A stretch of DNA of 64,000 nt, taken from positions 206,323,934-206,387,933 of the forward strand of contig CP136063.1 of the NCBI GenBank assembly GCA_032622095.1, read 5' to 3'. Shown one piece after another: positions 1 to 10,950 of the stretch. The translations under genes and the position numbers were made by a program. The stretch comes from Siphonodentalium dalli (taxonomy: Eukaryota; Mollusca; Scaphopoda; Gadilida; Siphonodentaliidae). The notes below the pieces were generated by a model. That model ran no database searches. It was not told where the DNA came from and was given only the letters and a program-made list of their open reading frames with translations. How positions within the stretch are numbered: position 1 is the stretch's first letter; each line of letters starts with the position of its first letter.

Positions 1-1298
1 GTCATTTGTTTTAATTGTACAGTCGACGTGGTTGGAATTGACATTTTATTTTAAATATTTGTATTGCCATCAAAACATGAACATCATAAACACATTAGTT
101 CGTATAAATAAAGGACAATTGGGTTTTACATAGGGATGTATCAATCAATCTAGTGGGTTAGACTAAGATTTTTGACGACACCTGGTTATCATATCTCCAT
201 GAAGATACAGATGTTTCAAAGAATTGTTCGGGTGCTCCTCTGTTCATGGTGCTCTACTGGCTAATTATTTTAAGTTTAAAAGAAATGTTGCTATGCATCA
301 GCTACATGTGCACGTTTATGTTAGGATATGAGACTGATCTAACAGGAATGAGAAACTCTCTGTATCGGGCAGATGTACCCTTGCCAGGTGTCAGTATTTG
401 AGGATCCTGAAAGATACTGACTGTGTTTCGTTTATCTCAGAATAAACTATATTTGACTGCACACTGTGACCAGTATTTTTTAAACAGGCCTTATGTACAT
501 TTCCATCTCTCTTGACAAATTGTATCTTTTAATAATACATTGAATGGGATAAACTCAAGTGTGCTATAATACATGAGCCGTTCTAAAATGCCACGTTCTG
601 AAGGGTCAAGGTCCCTCATTTTGCAAGGATATATATATCTCTTAAATAGAATGGTAAACATACATTTATTGCGTTCTTCTATTTATCTGTTTTGCTAGAT
701 CACTATATGAATGCCATGAGACCCGCCCCATATATGTATGACAGTTGAGAAGATATAATTGTTCAAGTGACTTAAATGTCGAGGTTGTGAAAGTTGAACT
801 CCAAACACTTCTTGGAACGAATTATGGAGATTATTATATATAAGTTTCGTGGACATCGGCGACTAAAACATTTCTTATCAATGTTGGTGCCCCCCCCCCC
901 CCCTCCCGTCTGCATCACTGACACAAACGGCACCAAATGTGGCGTGTTTAACACACATGATTTGATTCCTGGTATCATTGGAGAAGAACGTGAATTACTT
1001 TGGTGGAAATTAGTGCTAAACATATTTGTATTAGCTTTGGTACCCCTCCCCAGTCATGACTCGAACAGCGCCACTTTTGATAAACACGTCCATTAGACTC
1101 CTAATATCGCGGATACGATTATGTATACGTTTGGTATTATAGGGGTTTCGTGTGATACAGTAAAATCATTAGTTTTATGTGTTCTTTTAACATCTCTTCG
1201 GCTTCTATATGGCATGCAGGTAGCGACATGTAAAATTATAAATATTTAGCTGTAAATAACCAGATTGAAACACCTTGCAGTTCTTGCTTGGATTTATG
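1..1298. other. No gene recognised
   Basis: AT-rich DNA with short chance frames only. A run of 14 C lies near 889-902. I see no splice-bounded coding segment, no RNA gene and no clear terminal repeats. Confidence 0.5.
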
Positions 1299-1400
1299 TT
1301 AACCCTTTATCTACTAAATGCAATCTTCCAGTCAGTTAAAAATGTTCATCGGAATGGTCTTTTATTCTTTTGGTGGGGTGATAAGGTGATAAATACAAAT
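1299..1400 (-). mobile_element. Terminal fragment of a TTAA-flanked MITE family
   Basis: It begins TTAACCCTTTATCTACTAAA and runs for about 100 bp parallel to the reverse complement of the right end of the 7626-9178 element. Both share the CATCGGAATGGTCT stretch. The other end is missing. It is an old end of the same family, in the opposite orientation. Confidence 0.5.
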
Positions 1401-1491
1401 GATAAGTTCTCAAGAAAGGGCCACACTGCGTTCAGCTTATTTATTATAGTGCCATTCTTATTAACCCTTTACCCAAACAGAACGGCCCTGT

Positions 1492-1560
1492 GCCAATGCA
1501 TTCTCTTATATATGCGGGTCGACCATAGGTCGCCTCGCATATATAAGAGAATGCATTGGC
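1492..1560. repeat. Hairpin module, CGACC-apex type
   Basis: Near-perfect palindrome. The outer stem is GCCAATGCATTCTC paired with GAGAATGCATTGGC, then TTATATATGCG, then an apical stem CGACC-ATA-GGTCG. The same module recurs at 1663, 16077, 16416, 18934, 31212 and 31499 in this apex type. Confidence 0.85.
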
Positions 1561-1662
1561 TTAACACATATTAAAAATGATAAAATTGTCAAAGAATGTA
1601 GAAAAATATTATAAAAATTGTTAAAAGAATGTAAGAAAAAATGGTAAAAAGTGTTTTTTTAG

Positions 1663-1731
1663 GCCAATGCATTCTCTTATATATGCGAGGCGACCTATGG
1701 TCGACTCGCATATATAAGAGAATGCATTGGC
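1663..1731. repeat. Hairpin module, CGACC-apex type, inverted partner
   Basis: 69-bp palindrome that is the reverse complement of the 1492-1560 module, with apex CGACC-TAT-GGTCG. The pair therefore sits as an inverted repeat inside the host MITE. Confidence 0.85.
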
Positions 1732-1930
1732 ACAGGGCATAACTGTATCTATCACAATGTGGTCAAGGAGCCGATTCCAATGATATCCATATTTGTATGG
1801 TTCTATTGAGACAGACCGAAGATATTTTAGGCTGTTGAAGCTTTATTTGGCCGGTTTTGGCCGTTTTGTTGGGTAAAGGGTTAATAGCATGATAAGTTCT
1901 CAAGAAAGGGCCACACTGCGTTCAGCTTAT

Positions 1931-2654
1931 TTATTATAGTGCCATTCTTTATTATAGTGCCATTCTTTATTATAGTGCCATTATTTATTATAGTGCCATT
2001 CTTTATTATAGTGCCATTCTTTATTATAGTGCTATTCTTTATTATAGTGCCATTCTTTATTATAGTGCCATTATTTATTATAGTGCCATTCTTTATTATA
2101 GTGCCATTCTTTATTATAGTGCCATTATTTATTATAGTGCCATTCTTTATTATAGTGCCATTCTTTATTATAGTACTATTCTTTATTATAGTGCCATTCT
2201 TTATTATAGTGCCGTTATTTATTATAGTGCCATTCTTTATTATAGTGCCATTATTTATTATAGTGCCATTATTTATTATAGTGCCATTCTTTATTATAGT
2301 GCCATTCTTTATTATAGTGCCATTATTTATTATAGTGCCATTCTTTATTATAGTGCCATTAGTTATTATAGTGCCATTCTTTATTATAGTGCCATTCTTT
2401 ATTATAGTGCCATTCTTTATTATAGTGCCATTCTTTATTATAGTGCTATTCTTTATTATAGTGCCATTCTTTATTATAGTGCCATTCTTTATTATAGTGC
2501 CATTATTTATTATAGTGCCATTCTTTATTATAGTGCCATTCTTTATTATAGTGCCATTCTTTATTATAGTGCCATTATTTATTATAGTGCCATTCTTTAT
2601 TATAGTGCCATTATTTATTATAGTGCTATTCTTTATTATTGTGCCATTCTTTAT
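1931..2654. repeat. 18-bp minisatellite, about 40 copies
   Basis: Tandem array of the unit TTCTTTATTATAGTGCCA with point variants (TTATTT for TTCTTT, GTGCTA for GTGCCA). Because 18 is a multiple of 3 and the unit has no stop in one frame, the array reads as a 251-codon run of FFIIVP-like hexapeptides. Several variants recur in short blocks, suggesting amplification of multi-unit blocks. Nothing else suggests a protein. Confidence 0.95.
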
Positions 2655-2719
2655 TGAAAAGAAATGCCAATTGAAATCAGCAAAATTTAGATAACAAACC
2701 TTTAGTAGAAAGGAGCTTG

Positions 2720-3260
2720 AAGCAGCACTCCGAACGTCGTAGAGTCACTTGCTGCTACTTATAGCAAGGTGAGAAATTCCCCACAATTACAAAATTAGAT
2801 CATGTCACGAGTCAAACTCCATACAGCGCCCTCTACGTTATCACTGCGATATATCACTGTCACAAGGGTGGTACTTTGCAGACGTTAAATCTATTTTTAC
2901 ATATCGTCACCTATTATCTTGTTTTGACCACCAAATTTGTTTTAAAGTTTGCAATAATTGTAATTCTTTCGGTATTGATAAGAACAATATGAACTGAGCC
3001 AGACATAGACAATTTTAATCCTAAAACATAAGAACTAAAAACACGTAAGAAATCCTTACCAATTAATGTCCTTACGGCAGTGGTATCTCAGTGGAGCGGT
3101 GGGAGATAACACTACCTGGAGTTTGGTCACGAGTCTCTACTCTGGTTCGGCCGAAAGTGTGGTATGATTTACACCGAAACGTCTGCGTTCGAATTCACCA
3201 ACTCGGTTTATTTTATAAAACGGGTAGTTTAATTGGTAGCGGCGGAGTGCACAAGATACA
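2720..3260. repeat. Fragments of a dispersed repeat (paralogue at 28.5 kb)
   Basis: About 2744-2815 (GAGAAATTCC...ACAATTACAAA) and 3150-3225 (TGGTATGATTTACACCGAAA to TTTATTTTATAAA) match successive parts of 28520-28650. The 3' piece contains a GTTCGAATTC stretch like a pol III B box, and TGGTATCTCAGTGGAGCGG at 3079 resembles an A box. A tRNA-derived SINE origin is possible but not proven. Confidence 0.45.
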
Positions 3261-3448
3261 TGTACCTTCGTTAATGTTTACGACACACTGTAATGTCGTC
3301 GATGTGTTTGACCCAATCTATCAGATTTGACATGTGTCAATTGACACCGTCTCACGACTAATGCAAATCGCATGAACACCCGCGGGATACTGTTCGTTTG
3401 TTTCTTATACACATAGACATGACTGATTATAGCGTGTCTGTCTTTTGC

Positions 3449-3511
3449 GGAATGAGGTCCCCAGCGGATTAGCATCACTAAATTCACCCTCTGTGGACCT
3501 CATTCTGCTTC
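3449..3511. mobile_element. Miniature hairpin element, 63 bp
   Basis: Inverted ends GCGGAATGAGGTCC and GGACCTCATTCTGC enclose a short loop containing TTCACCCTCTG. It is a sibling of the 3704-3795 copy. Confidence 0.6.
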
Positions 3512-3703
3512 GGCCTCATCTTCTACGGAAAGTTTCTTTATTATCAAATTTCTATAGAAACTAGATTCAATTTCTTTTTAAGTTTAGTTTCTCTATATCC
3601 CAAAATTGGCAGACGACACATTGCATAATCGAGGTGTACATCACAATATTCACCATTTGGGAACTTCAATCTGAGTCTGTTTCCCGCAGCAGATGAGGCC
3701 ATG

Positions 3704-3795
3704 CAGAATGAGGTCCACAGAGGGTGAGTTTGGTGACGCTAGCCCGCTATGCGGGATAGCGTAACTTAATTCACCCTCTGGTGACCTCATTCTGC
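3704..3795. mobile_element. Miniature hairpin element, 92 bp
   Basis: Inverted ends GCAGAATGAGGTCCACAGAG and CTCTGGTGACCTCATTCTGC enclose a second small palindrome (GCTAGCCCGCTATGCGGGATAGC). It belongs to the same family as 3449-3511, about 190 bp away. Confidence 0.7.
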
Positions 3796-3944
3796 AAATG
3801 ACAGGCACACTATACTCAGACTTGCACATATAGGTATATAGATACTTAAACTGATTCATCTTTCCGCGTAGTTTTGAAGATATTATTCCTTTTGTCAGTT
3901 GCGTATTTTGCCCCACGACCTTTCTCGATGTTGCTCATGATTGA

Positions 3945-4090
3945 AATGAACCAAAGGTGTACTGCTATGTGAGTGTTATTATGTAATCGGCGATCAACAA
4001 TATACAAACCCCCTTTATTTGATAATAATATATTATTCTCCGATTGACGACCACAAATAGCCTCGATTTGAGCCTCATCGGGTATAAACT
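3945..4090. repeat. Middle segment of the dispersed repeat split by insertions
   Basis: GTAATCGGCGATCAACA... to GAGCCTCATCGGGTATAAACT parallels 28676-28795. In the 28.7-kb copy the sequence continues straight into an AT tract and GTGGTTGTCTG, whereas here two insertions intervene before the matching 6892-7190 segment. Confidence 0.7.
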
Positions 4091-4678
4091 CACCTAGTAC
4101 AAACGCTATCGCATGCCAAATGGGGTGGGATGCTGAAAAATCGCAAGCCAATTTGCGCGCGATTTAGTTTGCCGTGTCTCGCGTGACTCAGCATCGCATG
4201 CGAATATGTTTCGATTGTAAAATTCAAAGAAATGTAACTCTAACATACCCGTTATTTAGTAAAAAATCATACCAAAAGAATGACACCACAAAGAGACACG
4301 TTTCAAAAACACTATAGGAAAAATCACTTTTAGGGTGGGTGGGCTTGGGGGAGGCGGAAGACCTGTTGGGAAACACAAAATTCAAACTGTTATTGAAGCG
4401 CCGCAGGCGCGTTAAGCAACGTCACCCCTTTTACAAATTGATATCGAGGCAGTCAGGTCGCGCCAGCGACCGCTGCCGCGGGGGCCTGATGGCTCATAAA
4501 AACAACTCTATATATAAGCGCCCGCGGCTACCACTTTATAGCATCAAGCAAATCACTGAGCAAATCGAGACGGGATGCTGGTCCCGCCAAACTCTCCAGA
4601 CGGCATCGACATATCAAAACGCATGCGATTCTCGCCTATCGTATCCGTATTTGGACGAGATTGTAAGACCATAGCCTG
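4091..4678. mobile_element. Insertion flanked by an exact 8-bp duplication, hAT-like
   Basis: TATAAACT occurs at 4083-4090 and again at 4679-4686, and the paralogous repeat at 28.79 kb has it once. The 588-bp insert starts CACCTAG and its other end reads CAGGCTATGG on the reverse strand, so terminal inverted repeats are weak. A subterminal inverted match involving CGCATGCGA (about 4195 and 4619) is visible. The 111-codon frame at 4339-4674 resembles nothing I know. The 8-bp duplication suggests a hAT-type element. Confidence 0.5.
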
Positions 4679-4702
4679 TATAAACTATATATATGGACTA
4701 TG

Positions 4703-6856
4703 CCAGTCTCTTTGAAAAGCCGACGAAAATCCTATATCGGATGTACGTCCCTAGAACTCTCTATTAAAATTAGGTTATGTTATGAAGGGATTCCATCCAT
4801 TTCATTGGGGAGTGGCGCAGACTACTCGCGATTTCATTGGTTTATTGCATAACATATCACTTCACAGATCTGAGGGCAATGACGCGTTGATAATTTTCCC
4901 ACGCATTGTCAAACTCAACTATTGTTGGAAAACTGAATACAGAGGCGTTATTTCGCTAAAATCCGATTCAGAATTCTGGATTCAGATTACAGATTGGTCC
5001 CCGTACGACTTGGTTCGGCAAAAGAACAGACCAGAAATTGGCAGAATCAGTAAACGAACAGACCGTAATCTCAATTTCGTGGTAATCCGATTGGGATTCG
5101 GATTCGGATTACGGACTCAAATGTTCGTAATGTAAACAAACCGAGATTTCGCCACCTCAGAGTTTAAAAACACAATAAAACATAAGAATCCGTCTCTTGT
5201 GTACAAATTATTGCAGAATATAAACGATCTATATCAAAGAATTTTAAATGCGGAGACCAATTTGTTTTATTGAATGTAAACTGGGAGAATATTACTGAAA
5301 TTAGCCAAATAATAACGCTATTGATAGTAACGCTGGGGGAGCACTAATTCGGTTGATGGCGAAGATATTGCAAATCATTGTTGATTATCACTTTCATATG
5401 TCCATTTCATAATTCCATCCTTAAAATACCGCCCGATCGCATGTCGATTTCGAATTCTGCGGATACGTCACCATTGACCGAATTCATATGAACCTGCATG
5501 GATATGTCTTCTGCTGTGTTCGTTATTATAATGTTTCTTCTTATTCAAGAAATAGTAGGATTATATGGTATCGATGGATTATCAGATACACGTATGTACT
5601 ATCATCTAGTCTTAAAGTTATAGCAATTTCATGTTTAACATGTTTTGTTTCGTTAAATGCGGTCGTTTTGCACAATAGTCCCTGTATAGACAACAGACAC
5701 ATGTTCTAGGGACGTGGCTAGAGGTTTCCTCAAATTTCCGGCCAACTGCCCCCCCCCCCCCCCCCCCCCCCCATTGAACCAAACATCAATCTCACAGGTT
5801 TGCAGAATTCAATTTGCTCCCCTTGGAAATATCCAATCTGACAAACACTAAGATTGGAAAATTACCAACTTTTACTGGTTGAAAAAAATCAAACAATGAG
5901 AACAATGCCAACCTATATATGGTGTCAAATTAATGTCCAACTAATGTTGTGTCATGCATGAAATTTCCGACTGCTGGAATGTACCAAAGTTTAGTTTAGA
6001 TATATTTATTTCAAATATATGTCAAATTTAGATAACACATGATATATAACACATACATTTGTTTATACATACAAAGGAATTGGGGGACAAGTACTGACTC
6101 ACTTAAGGGTACCCCCTCTCCCATATGTTATTACACTGAAAAAATAAATAATTAGTAATGGCAAAGCAACATGACTACCAAAACAAGTTGAACATATATA
6201 CAGATCACTGGACACCCCCCTCTCCCGAGTTAGTCATAAGTTTGTATATGTATTTATTTAAAATCGGGTTTGTTTGTTGCGTTTGTTGGCTTGTACGTAT
6301 CATTATTTGAAACAGTTAGTCAAAATAATCCTGATTTTCCTCACGTATGACTTTCACAACAAACATGAACTTTATAAATATAAGATACAAATGATACTTG
6401 TGTCAAATACATGAGCCATGTTTGACGCTGGGAGAACATTAAACATAGTTTCGGAGACCACGTGGATTTCAAAATCTGACCTATAATCGGGAATTAGGCC
6501 CGCCCCCGTAATCGTCTTTCGGATTCTCAATCCGGATTTTAGCGAAATTACGCCTCTGGCGATATATCCATAATTCATTTTACTCATCGCGGAAATAGGA
6601 GCATCATCTTCGAGTTTTTATCAGTCAACGATATTCGCGACTGATTATTCTTTCGCATCTTGTTGTATTTATAACTATTTCTAAATACAACGATTCTCAC
6701 AAACATTTAATTACTTCGTCAAGAATGCACTCCTTATTTGCAAACGGTTTATTACGTCATGTTGGGAATACCGCGTCGTCGTAGAAATGAAATATAATGG
6801 ACACTTCTAGAGACGTACATCCGTTGGGATATTCGTCGGTTTTTCAAAGAGACTGG
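4703..6856. mobile_element. 2.15-kb nonautonomous hAT-like element
   Basis: The ends are inverted over at least 45 bp: CCAGTCTCTTTGAAAA at 4703 against the reverse complement at 6841-6856, both continuing into CGACGAA and GGATGTACGTC. The target duplication is GGACTATG (4695-4702) and GGACTATA (6857-6864), 7 of 8 matching. A second inverted match (GGCGTTATTTCGCTAAAATCCG at about 4943 against 6534-6555) shows that the subterminal arms are long. No transposase frame is present. It contains a 23-C homopolymer at 5750-5772. Confidence 0.7.
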
Positions 6857-6879
6857 GGACTATACATAACCCCAGTTGG

Positions 6880-7190
6880 TGAATACCAGCCTTGTGGTTG
6901 TCTGAAAACATGAGACGTCAAACGACTAAATATTCACATAATATCTCACCTTCTGAAACTAACATAACTTCAGTATCATGGATATTCGTTATGAAACCGC
7001 TGCTGACGTCAAGTCATCCTGCATACATGGTGCTGTACGAGGAGTCGACGTGCACCCATCTACCTGATACAATGCGAAACACACAATATAATCAATTGAT
7101 TGAAACATTAAGCCAGGGCGTGCACGAGTTTCCCATGCCAGTAACTATTATGAGAACAATACCCCATAGGTAATATTTATGTAAATCACG
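6880..7190. repeat. Distal segment of the split dispersed repeat
   Basis: GTGGTTGTCTGAAAACATGA... to GAACAATACCCCATA parallels 28860-29150 with many point differences, including ACGTCAAGTCATCC and ACACAATATAATCAAT. The 93-codon frame here is not shared with the paralogue and is probably not coding. Confidence 0.7.
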
Positions 7191-7350
7191 GTATTGATTA
7201 AGCATATATATTATCATTAGTATGTATCTCATGTGCTTTATTGATATTATTCATGGTGTATAGTAACGTGAGTGTGGTATTTTTATGAGTTTTATAAAGC
7301 CCATTTAAACGGCCGTTCTATGATAAAGCATTCCATTTAAATGTGACATA

Positions 7351-7536
7351 CAGTAATGCCCTAAATAATCGACTCCTTAACCACAGCAGAATTATGGGTA
7401 ATTTTTCTGGATTTAGTCGGAATCATCGGAAAGCTCTCAATCGATGAATGGCAACAAGCCATATTTCCGACTAAATCCTGAAAAATGACCCATAATTATG
7501 CTATGGTTAATGAGTCGATTATTTAGGGCATTACTG
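7351..7536. mobile_element. TA-flanked foldback MITE (CAGTAATG family)
   Basis: 186 bp. The inverted arms CAGTAATGCCCTAAATAATC... extend for more than 60 bp on each side, with TA at 7349-7350 and 7537-7538. Tc1/mariner-type elements use TA targets. The sibling at 24967-25113 is complete, and a truncated sibling lies at about 46255-46365. Confidence 0.85.
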
Positions 7537-7660
7537 TATGTTCTTGTGTTTACAGTTGTATGCATACGTTACAACACATTTAATTACTCTTCAACTATAT
7601 AGAGCAATTAAGGAGATGTATGGATTTAGCCCTTTCTATACTAAAGCATCGGGTAGGGTT

Positions 7661-7778
7661 CTCTATTCCGAAGGTTCATTATTCCGAAGGTTCGCTATTC
7701 CGAAGGTTCATTATTCCGAAGGTTCATTATTCGAAGGTTCGCTATTCCGAAGGTTCGCTATTCCGAAGGTTTTCTATT
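7661..7778 (+). repeat. 16-bp minisatellite (ATTCCGAAGGTTCxxT), about 7 copies
   Basis: Tandem units ATTCCGAAGGTTCATT and ATTCCGAAGGTTCGCT. The same unit runs in reverse orientation at 8822-8935 in the same mobile element. Frames across it are repeat artefacts. Confidence 0.9.
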
Positions 7779-8821
7779 CTGGGCGTATTTAACCAGAAAT
7801 TAATGAAAGTTTGTACCACAAAAAACACAGGAGGAATGAAAAATACTATTACGCTAGTATTAACATATAGTACATATATACACCCACTTCTAATTCCCAA
7901 ATTGTTCCAGATGTCCGTTATTAATAGCAAGAAGACAGTATCAGTTTATCGTTTATTATGGAAAGTTGAAAACACGATGACTGAAATAAACTACATGTAA
8001 GAGATATAGTTTTTCCGAACTGGCTATCTGTATTTGAAAGAAACATCAACATTAAAGGCCCACTTAATTTTCGAACACACAGATCACATATATAACATAT
8101 ATGCCAGTATATATACCATTGGAAATAGGAAGCTCTCTAACACTGTATTATCAGCTTATCCTGTGTAATAAACTGTGAACATGTTGTTTTTGTTGAGTTA
8201 ACGACGTGTTTTTGTGCTTAAGGTTCGTCTGGTTTTGTTGCGCAAAGTGTATTATTTTCAATGGAGGGGAATAACTCTATATTATAAAGATAGTGTTATT
8301 CCCCTTCAATTGAAAATACATTAGGTTGGATTATGTTGCATTCTAGGAGCCATAACGGGGGGGGTCTTTTTATGATTTAAGCTGTTTTCTATTTCTCTAT
8401 GGACATCTTCTGATACAGACGTTTCAAATGGTGATGAACTATAGTTTTTTAATCATATTTTATGGCACAGGTTGTTATTAAAACCTGATATCAAGGCACT
8501 ATAAAAAAAATAGTCGGTGACTCGAAAATTAGCCTTTAGCTGGCGTATTCTTGCCTCTAAGATAATTGAGATATAACGTCATACGTGATGACATTAAATC
8601 GTATGGAAACATAGCAATTGTGTGGGCTGCCTGACGTGAATATGTTTTGGTAAATAACGTCATACGTAATAACATTTAATCTCAAGGAAACCCGCGAAGA
8701 AAAAAGTCGGTCACATTTATTGTTTGAATGTTTTAAGTTATTTCCTTCAGAAAAAGAGTCTTCGTGATAAAGAACCCTCTCAATACTTTAGAATATAGAA
8801 TTAACCTTTAAAATAAAAAAA

Positions 8822-8935
8822 ATCTTCGGAATAGCGAACCTTCGGAATAGAGAACCTTCGGAATAGCGAACCTTCGGAATAGTGAACCTTCGGAATAGTG
8901 AACCTTCGGAATAGCGAACCTTCGGAATAGAGACA
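8822..8935 (-). repeat. 16-bp minisatellite, inverted partner array
   Basis: Units of AACCTTCGGAATAGNG, the reverse complement of the 7661-7778 unit, seven copies. The two arrays could fold on each other across about 1.0 kb. Confidence 0.9.
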
Positions 8936-9179
8936 TGTTCCCAAAGCATCATTAATGAGTAGTTATTCAATAGAAAATGTTCAGATAATAAGTTCAACAA
9001 ACTACCATAGGTCGTTGAACTTATTATCTGAACATTTCTCTCAATAAACAGGGCTCATTCTGCACTTGTATAGTCGTCTGCTTTTACCACCTTAACATCA
9101 CTCCAAATGAAATATAGACCATTCCGATGTACACTTGTTAACTGAATGGGAGAATCCATTTAATATAGAAAGGGTTAAT

Positions 9180-10230
9180 CGTGTGATTTTCATCACTTTT
9201 TGACAAAATTTCAGATCACGTGTCTAACATATTTGACAATGAAAGGTACCATTTAATAAAATTGGACGGGATATTCCAATGAAGTCTAAACATAGTGGAA
9301 ACCACAAGACGATTATGGAATTCTAGAGAAATCACTCAAGGGTCACTGGTATAACTTACTTATAAAGCTTCCATATCCATAGATCAACAAATACCATAAA
9401 ATGCACCTTGTAAATATATGGTTCGCATTGGCAGAGACCTAAATTCCCATATCAAAGGTTGATTTCGCCCAAATTATTGAACAGTAATGTACAAGTATTT
9501 TACATGTATATTTTGGCCAAGGGATCCCACAGTGGACCAATCAGTAATACACATAACACATTCATCATCATGTATATAGGCCAACCAGCGATGGCGAAAT
9601 TACAATATAAAACCCCAAACTTAAATTAAATTAAGCTTTGTGTACGTTTATGCAGAATTTAAAAACAAAGTGATGCACAAACTAAGGTTCTTCTCCGTTT
9701 GTCGGGTAGTTTCTCATACGCTTTTAGTATATCAGTATTCCACTACAGTTATCCTCACAAATGTGAATATCCTAGTCATATACGTTATACTTGTGTTAAT
9801 ACACTTAACGCAGCTTTTATTCTACCACTGGGTGCTACAAATTCCTTTCCCATGAAGTAGAATACCACCTTAAACATTGATTCCAAAAATATATCCAACT
9901 TTTAATATTCACAATTTGAAGCATCACATATTTTATTTGAGGTTAAAACAACCATGAAACCGATTAAAACTGACGAAATGGCTTTTGATATCGGGACACG
10001 AAGGAGAAAATATTGAGGATATTTTAAATATCGAACCCCCTTCAATTTGCTATAATACTTTGTATTGTAATTGTCTAATTCATGACCCTGCAAAAACTGC
10101 ACACTGAAAACTTACCTTGTATCTTGGAACAGTTGCGCGACCCGTATCTCGTCCATCTTTTAGATGTTCTGAACAGTTCTGACAGGGAACTTTATAACAT
10201 TGAACAAACAATACCTGTTCCTCAATAATC
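9180..10230. other. No gene recognised
   Basis: AT-rich DNA with short frames of 60-75 codons and no recognisable motif, splice-bounded block or terminal repeat. Confidence 0.45.
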
Positions 10231-10239
10231 TAAATTCAC

Positions 10240-10560
10240 ATTAGAGGCCGTGATTGCAGCTCGAGATTGCATGCTTTTTTGTAACATTTGTGAATTAATT
10301 ACCCAGGATAAATTACATAATTGTAAGCGACCAAAGCAAAATCGCTCACAAGGTCACTTAAATCGTTCAATTTCGAGTTGTGATCTTCACCTACAGTGAA
10401 GTACATTATTAAGGAATAGATAATATCTAAGAGATACATTCCCCCCGTTATTTTTCCCTGTCAAAATTTCAAAAACTTCCCAGGTTTTGTACTGGTGGAA
10501 TATGATCTCTAAGGGCGTTAGAGAGAGTATATATTTATGTCATTATCTATCTTGCTCTAT
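10240..10560 (+). repeat. Dispersed repeat copy related to the 57-60 kb foldback arms
   Basis: The stretch with CAGTGAAGTACATTATTAAG, CCCCGTTATTTTT and CAAAAACTTCCCAGGTTTTG parallels 59725-59850 in the same orientation and 57230-57590 in reverse. Only one end of the family is represented. Confidence 0.6.
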
Positions 10561-10950
10561 GCCTCAGAGTACCCAGATGAGCTTTTTTAAATAAAGAAAA
10601 GTCAATAAACTGGAGAAAATTGTTCTGTACCAGTTTTCAGCCGAATTGAACCCCACCTCTCATGATTTATTTCAACAAGTGCTAAGTTTGTTAGAAATAC
10701 AATGCCATGATAAGATCTTTTTTGTGGACTGACTATCAAAGATTGCCACAAGATCGCATCGTAGTTTGGCAGGCATCTTGGTATACTCGATACATTAATC
10801 AAATCGTTATGTGCATGCATGAATGGGACCACAGTTACTGGACATAAAGTCCCAAAAATAAGGTTTTAATCGAGTTCAGAAATCGGTATCTTATATATGA
10901 CGAAGTCAAGTAATGCATGAATTAATTTTTGAAAATTCACCTCCGAGAAA

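Larger units (their letters stand above)
1461..1884. mobile_element. piggyBac-type MITE carrying paired hairpins
   Basis: A 424-bp element bounded by TTAA on both sides. Its inverted ends read CCCTTTACCCAA..., followed by AACGGCC. TTAA targets with CCC...GGG ends are characteristic of the piggyBac superfamily. It holds two 69-bp palindromes (1492-1560 and 1663-1731), each the reverse complement of the other in its apex. It has no coding capacity, so it would need a transposase from elsewhere. A roughly 60-bp direct duplication (about 1398-1460 and 1889-1950) flanks it; the right copy leads into the 18-bp array. Confidence 0.75.
7626..9178. mobile_element. 1.55-kb TTAA-type nonautonomous element with internal arrays
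   Basis: Left end TTAG-CCCTTTCTATACTAAA and right end TTTAATATAGAAAGGG-TTAA form the terminal inverted repeat; the left target copy is degenerate. Inside are two arrays of a 16-bp repeat in opposite orientation (7661-7778 and 8822-8935), a 73-bp palindrome at about 8251-8323, and a palindrome centred near 9010. A short relative with the same ends lies at 50603-50878. No transposase is encoded. Confidence 0.65.

Noticed and set aside
1492-1731. Repeated palindromes resembling a CRISPR array
   Set aside because: Repeats come in inverted pairs inside transposon ends, without regular unique spacers, in an animal genome.
1939-2694. 251-codon frame encoding a hydrophobic FFIIVP repeat, like a membrane protein
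   Set aside because: It is the direct translation of an 18-bp minisatellite; the opposite phases are equally repetitive and there is no start context or domain.
3072-3200. tRNA-like A and B boxes
   Set aside because: No cloverleaf can be drawn and spacing is too long; at best a tRNA-derived SINE head, noted under the dispersed repeat.
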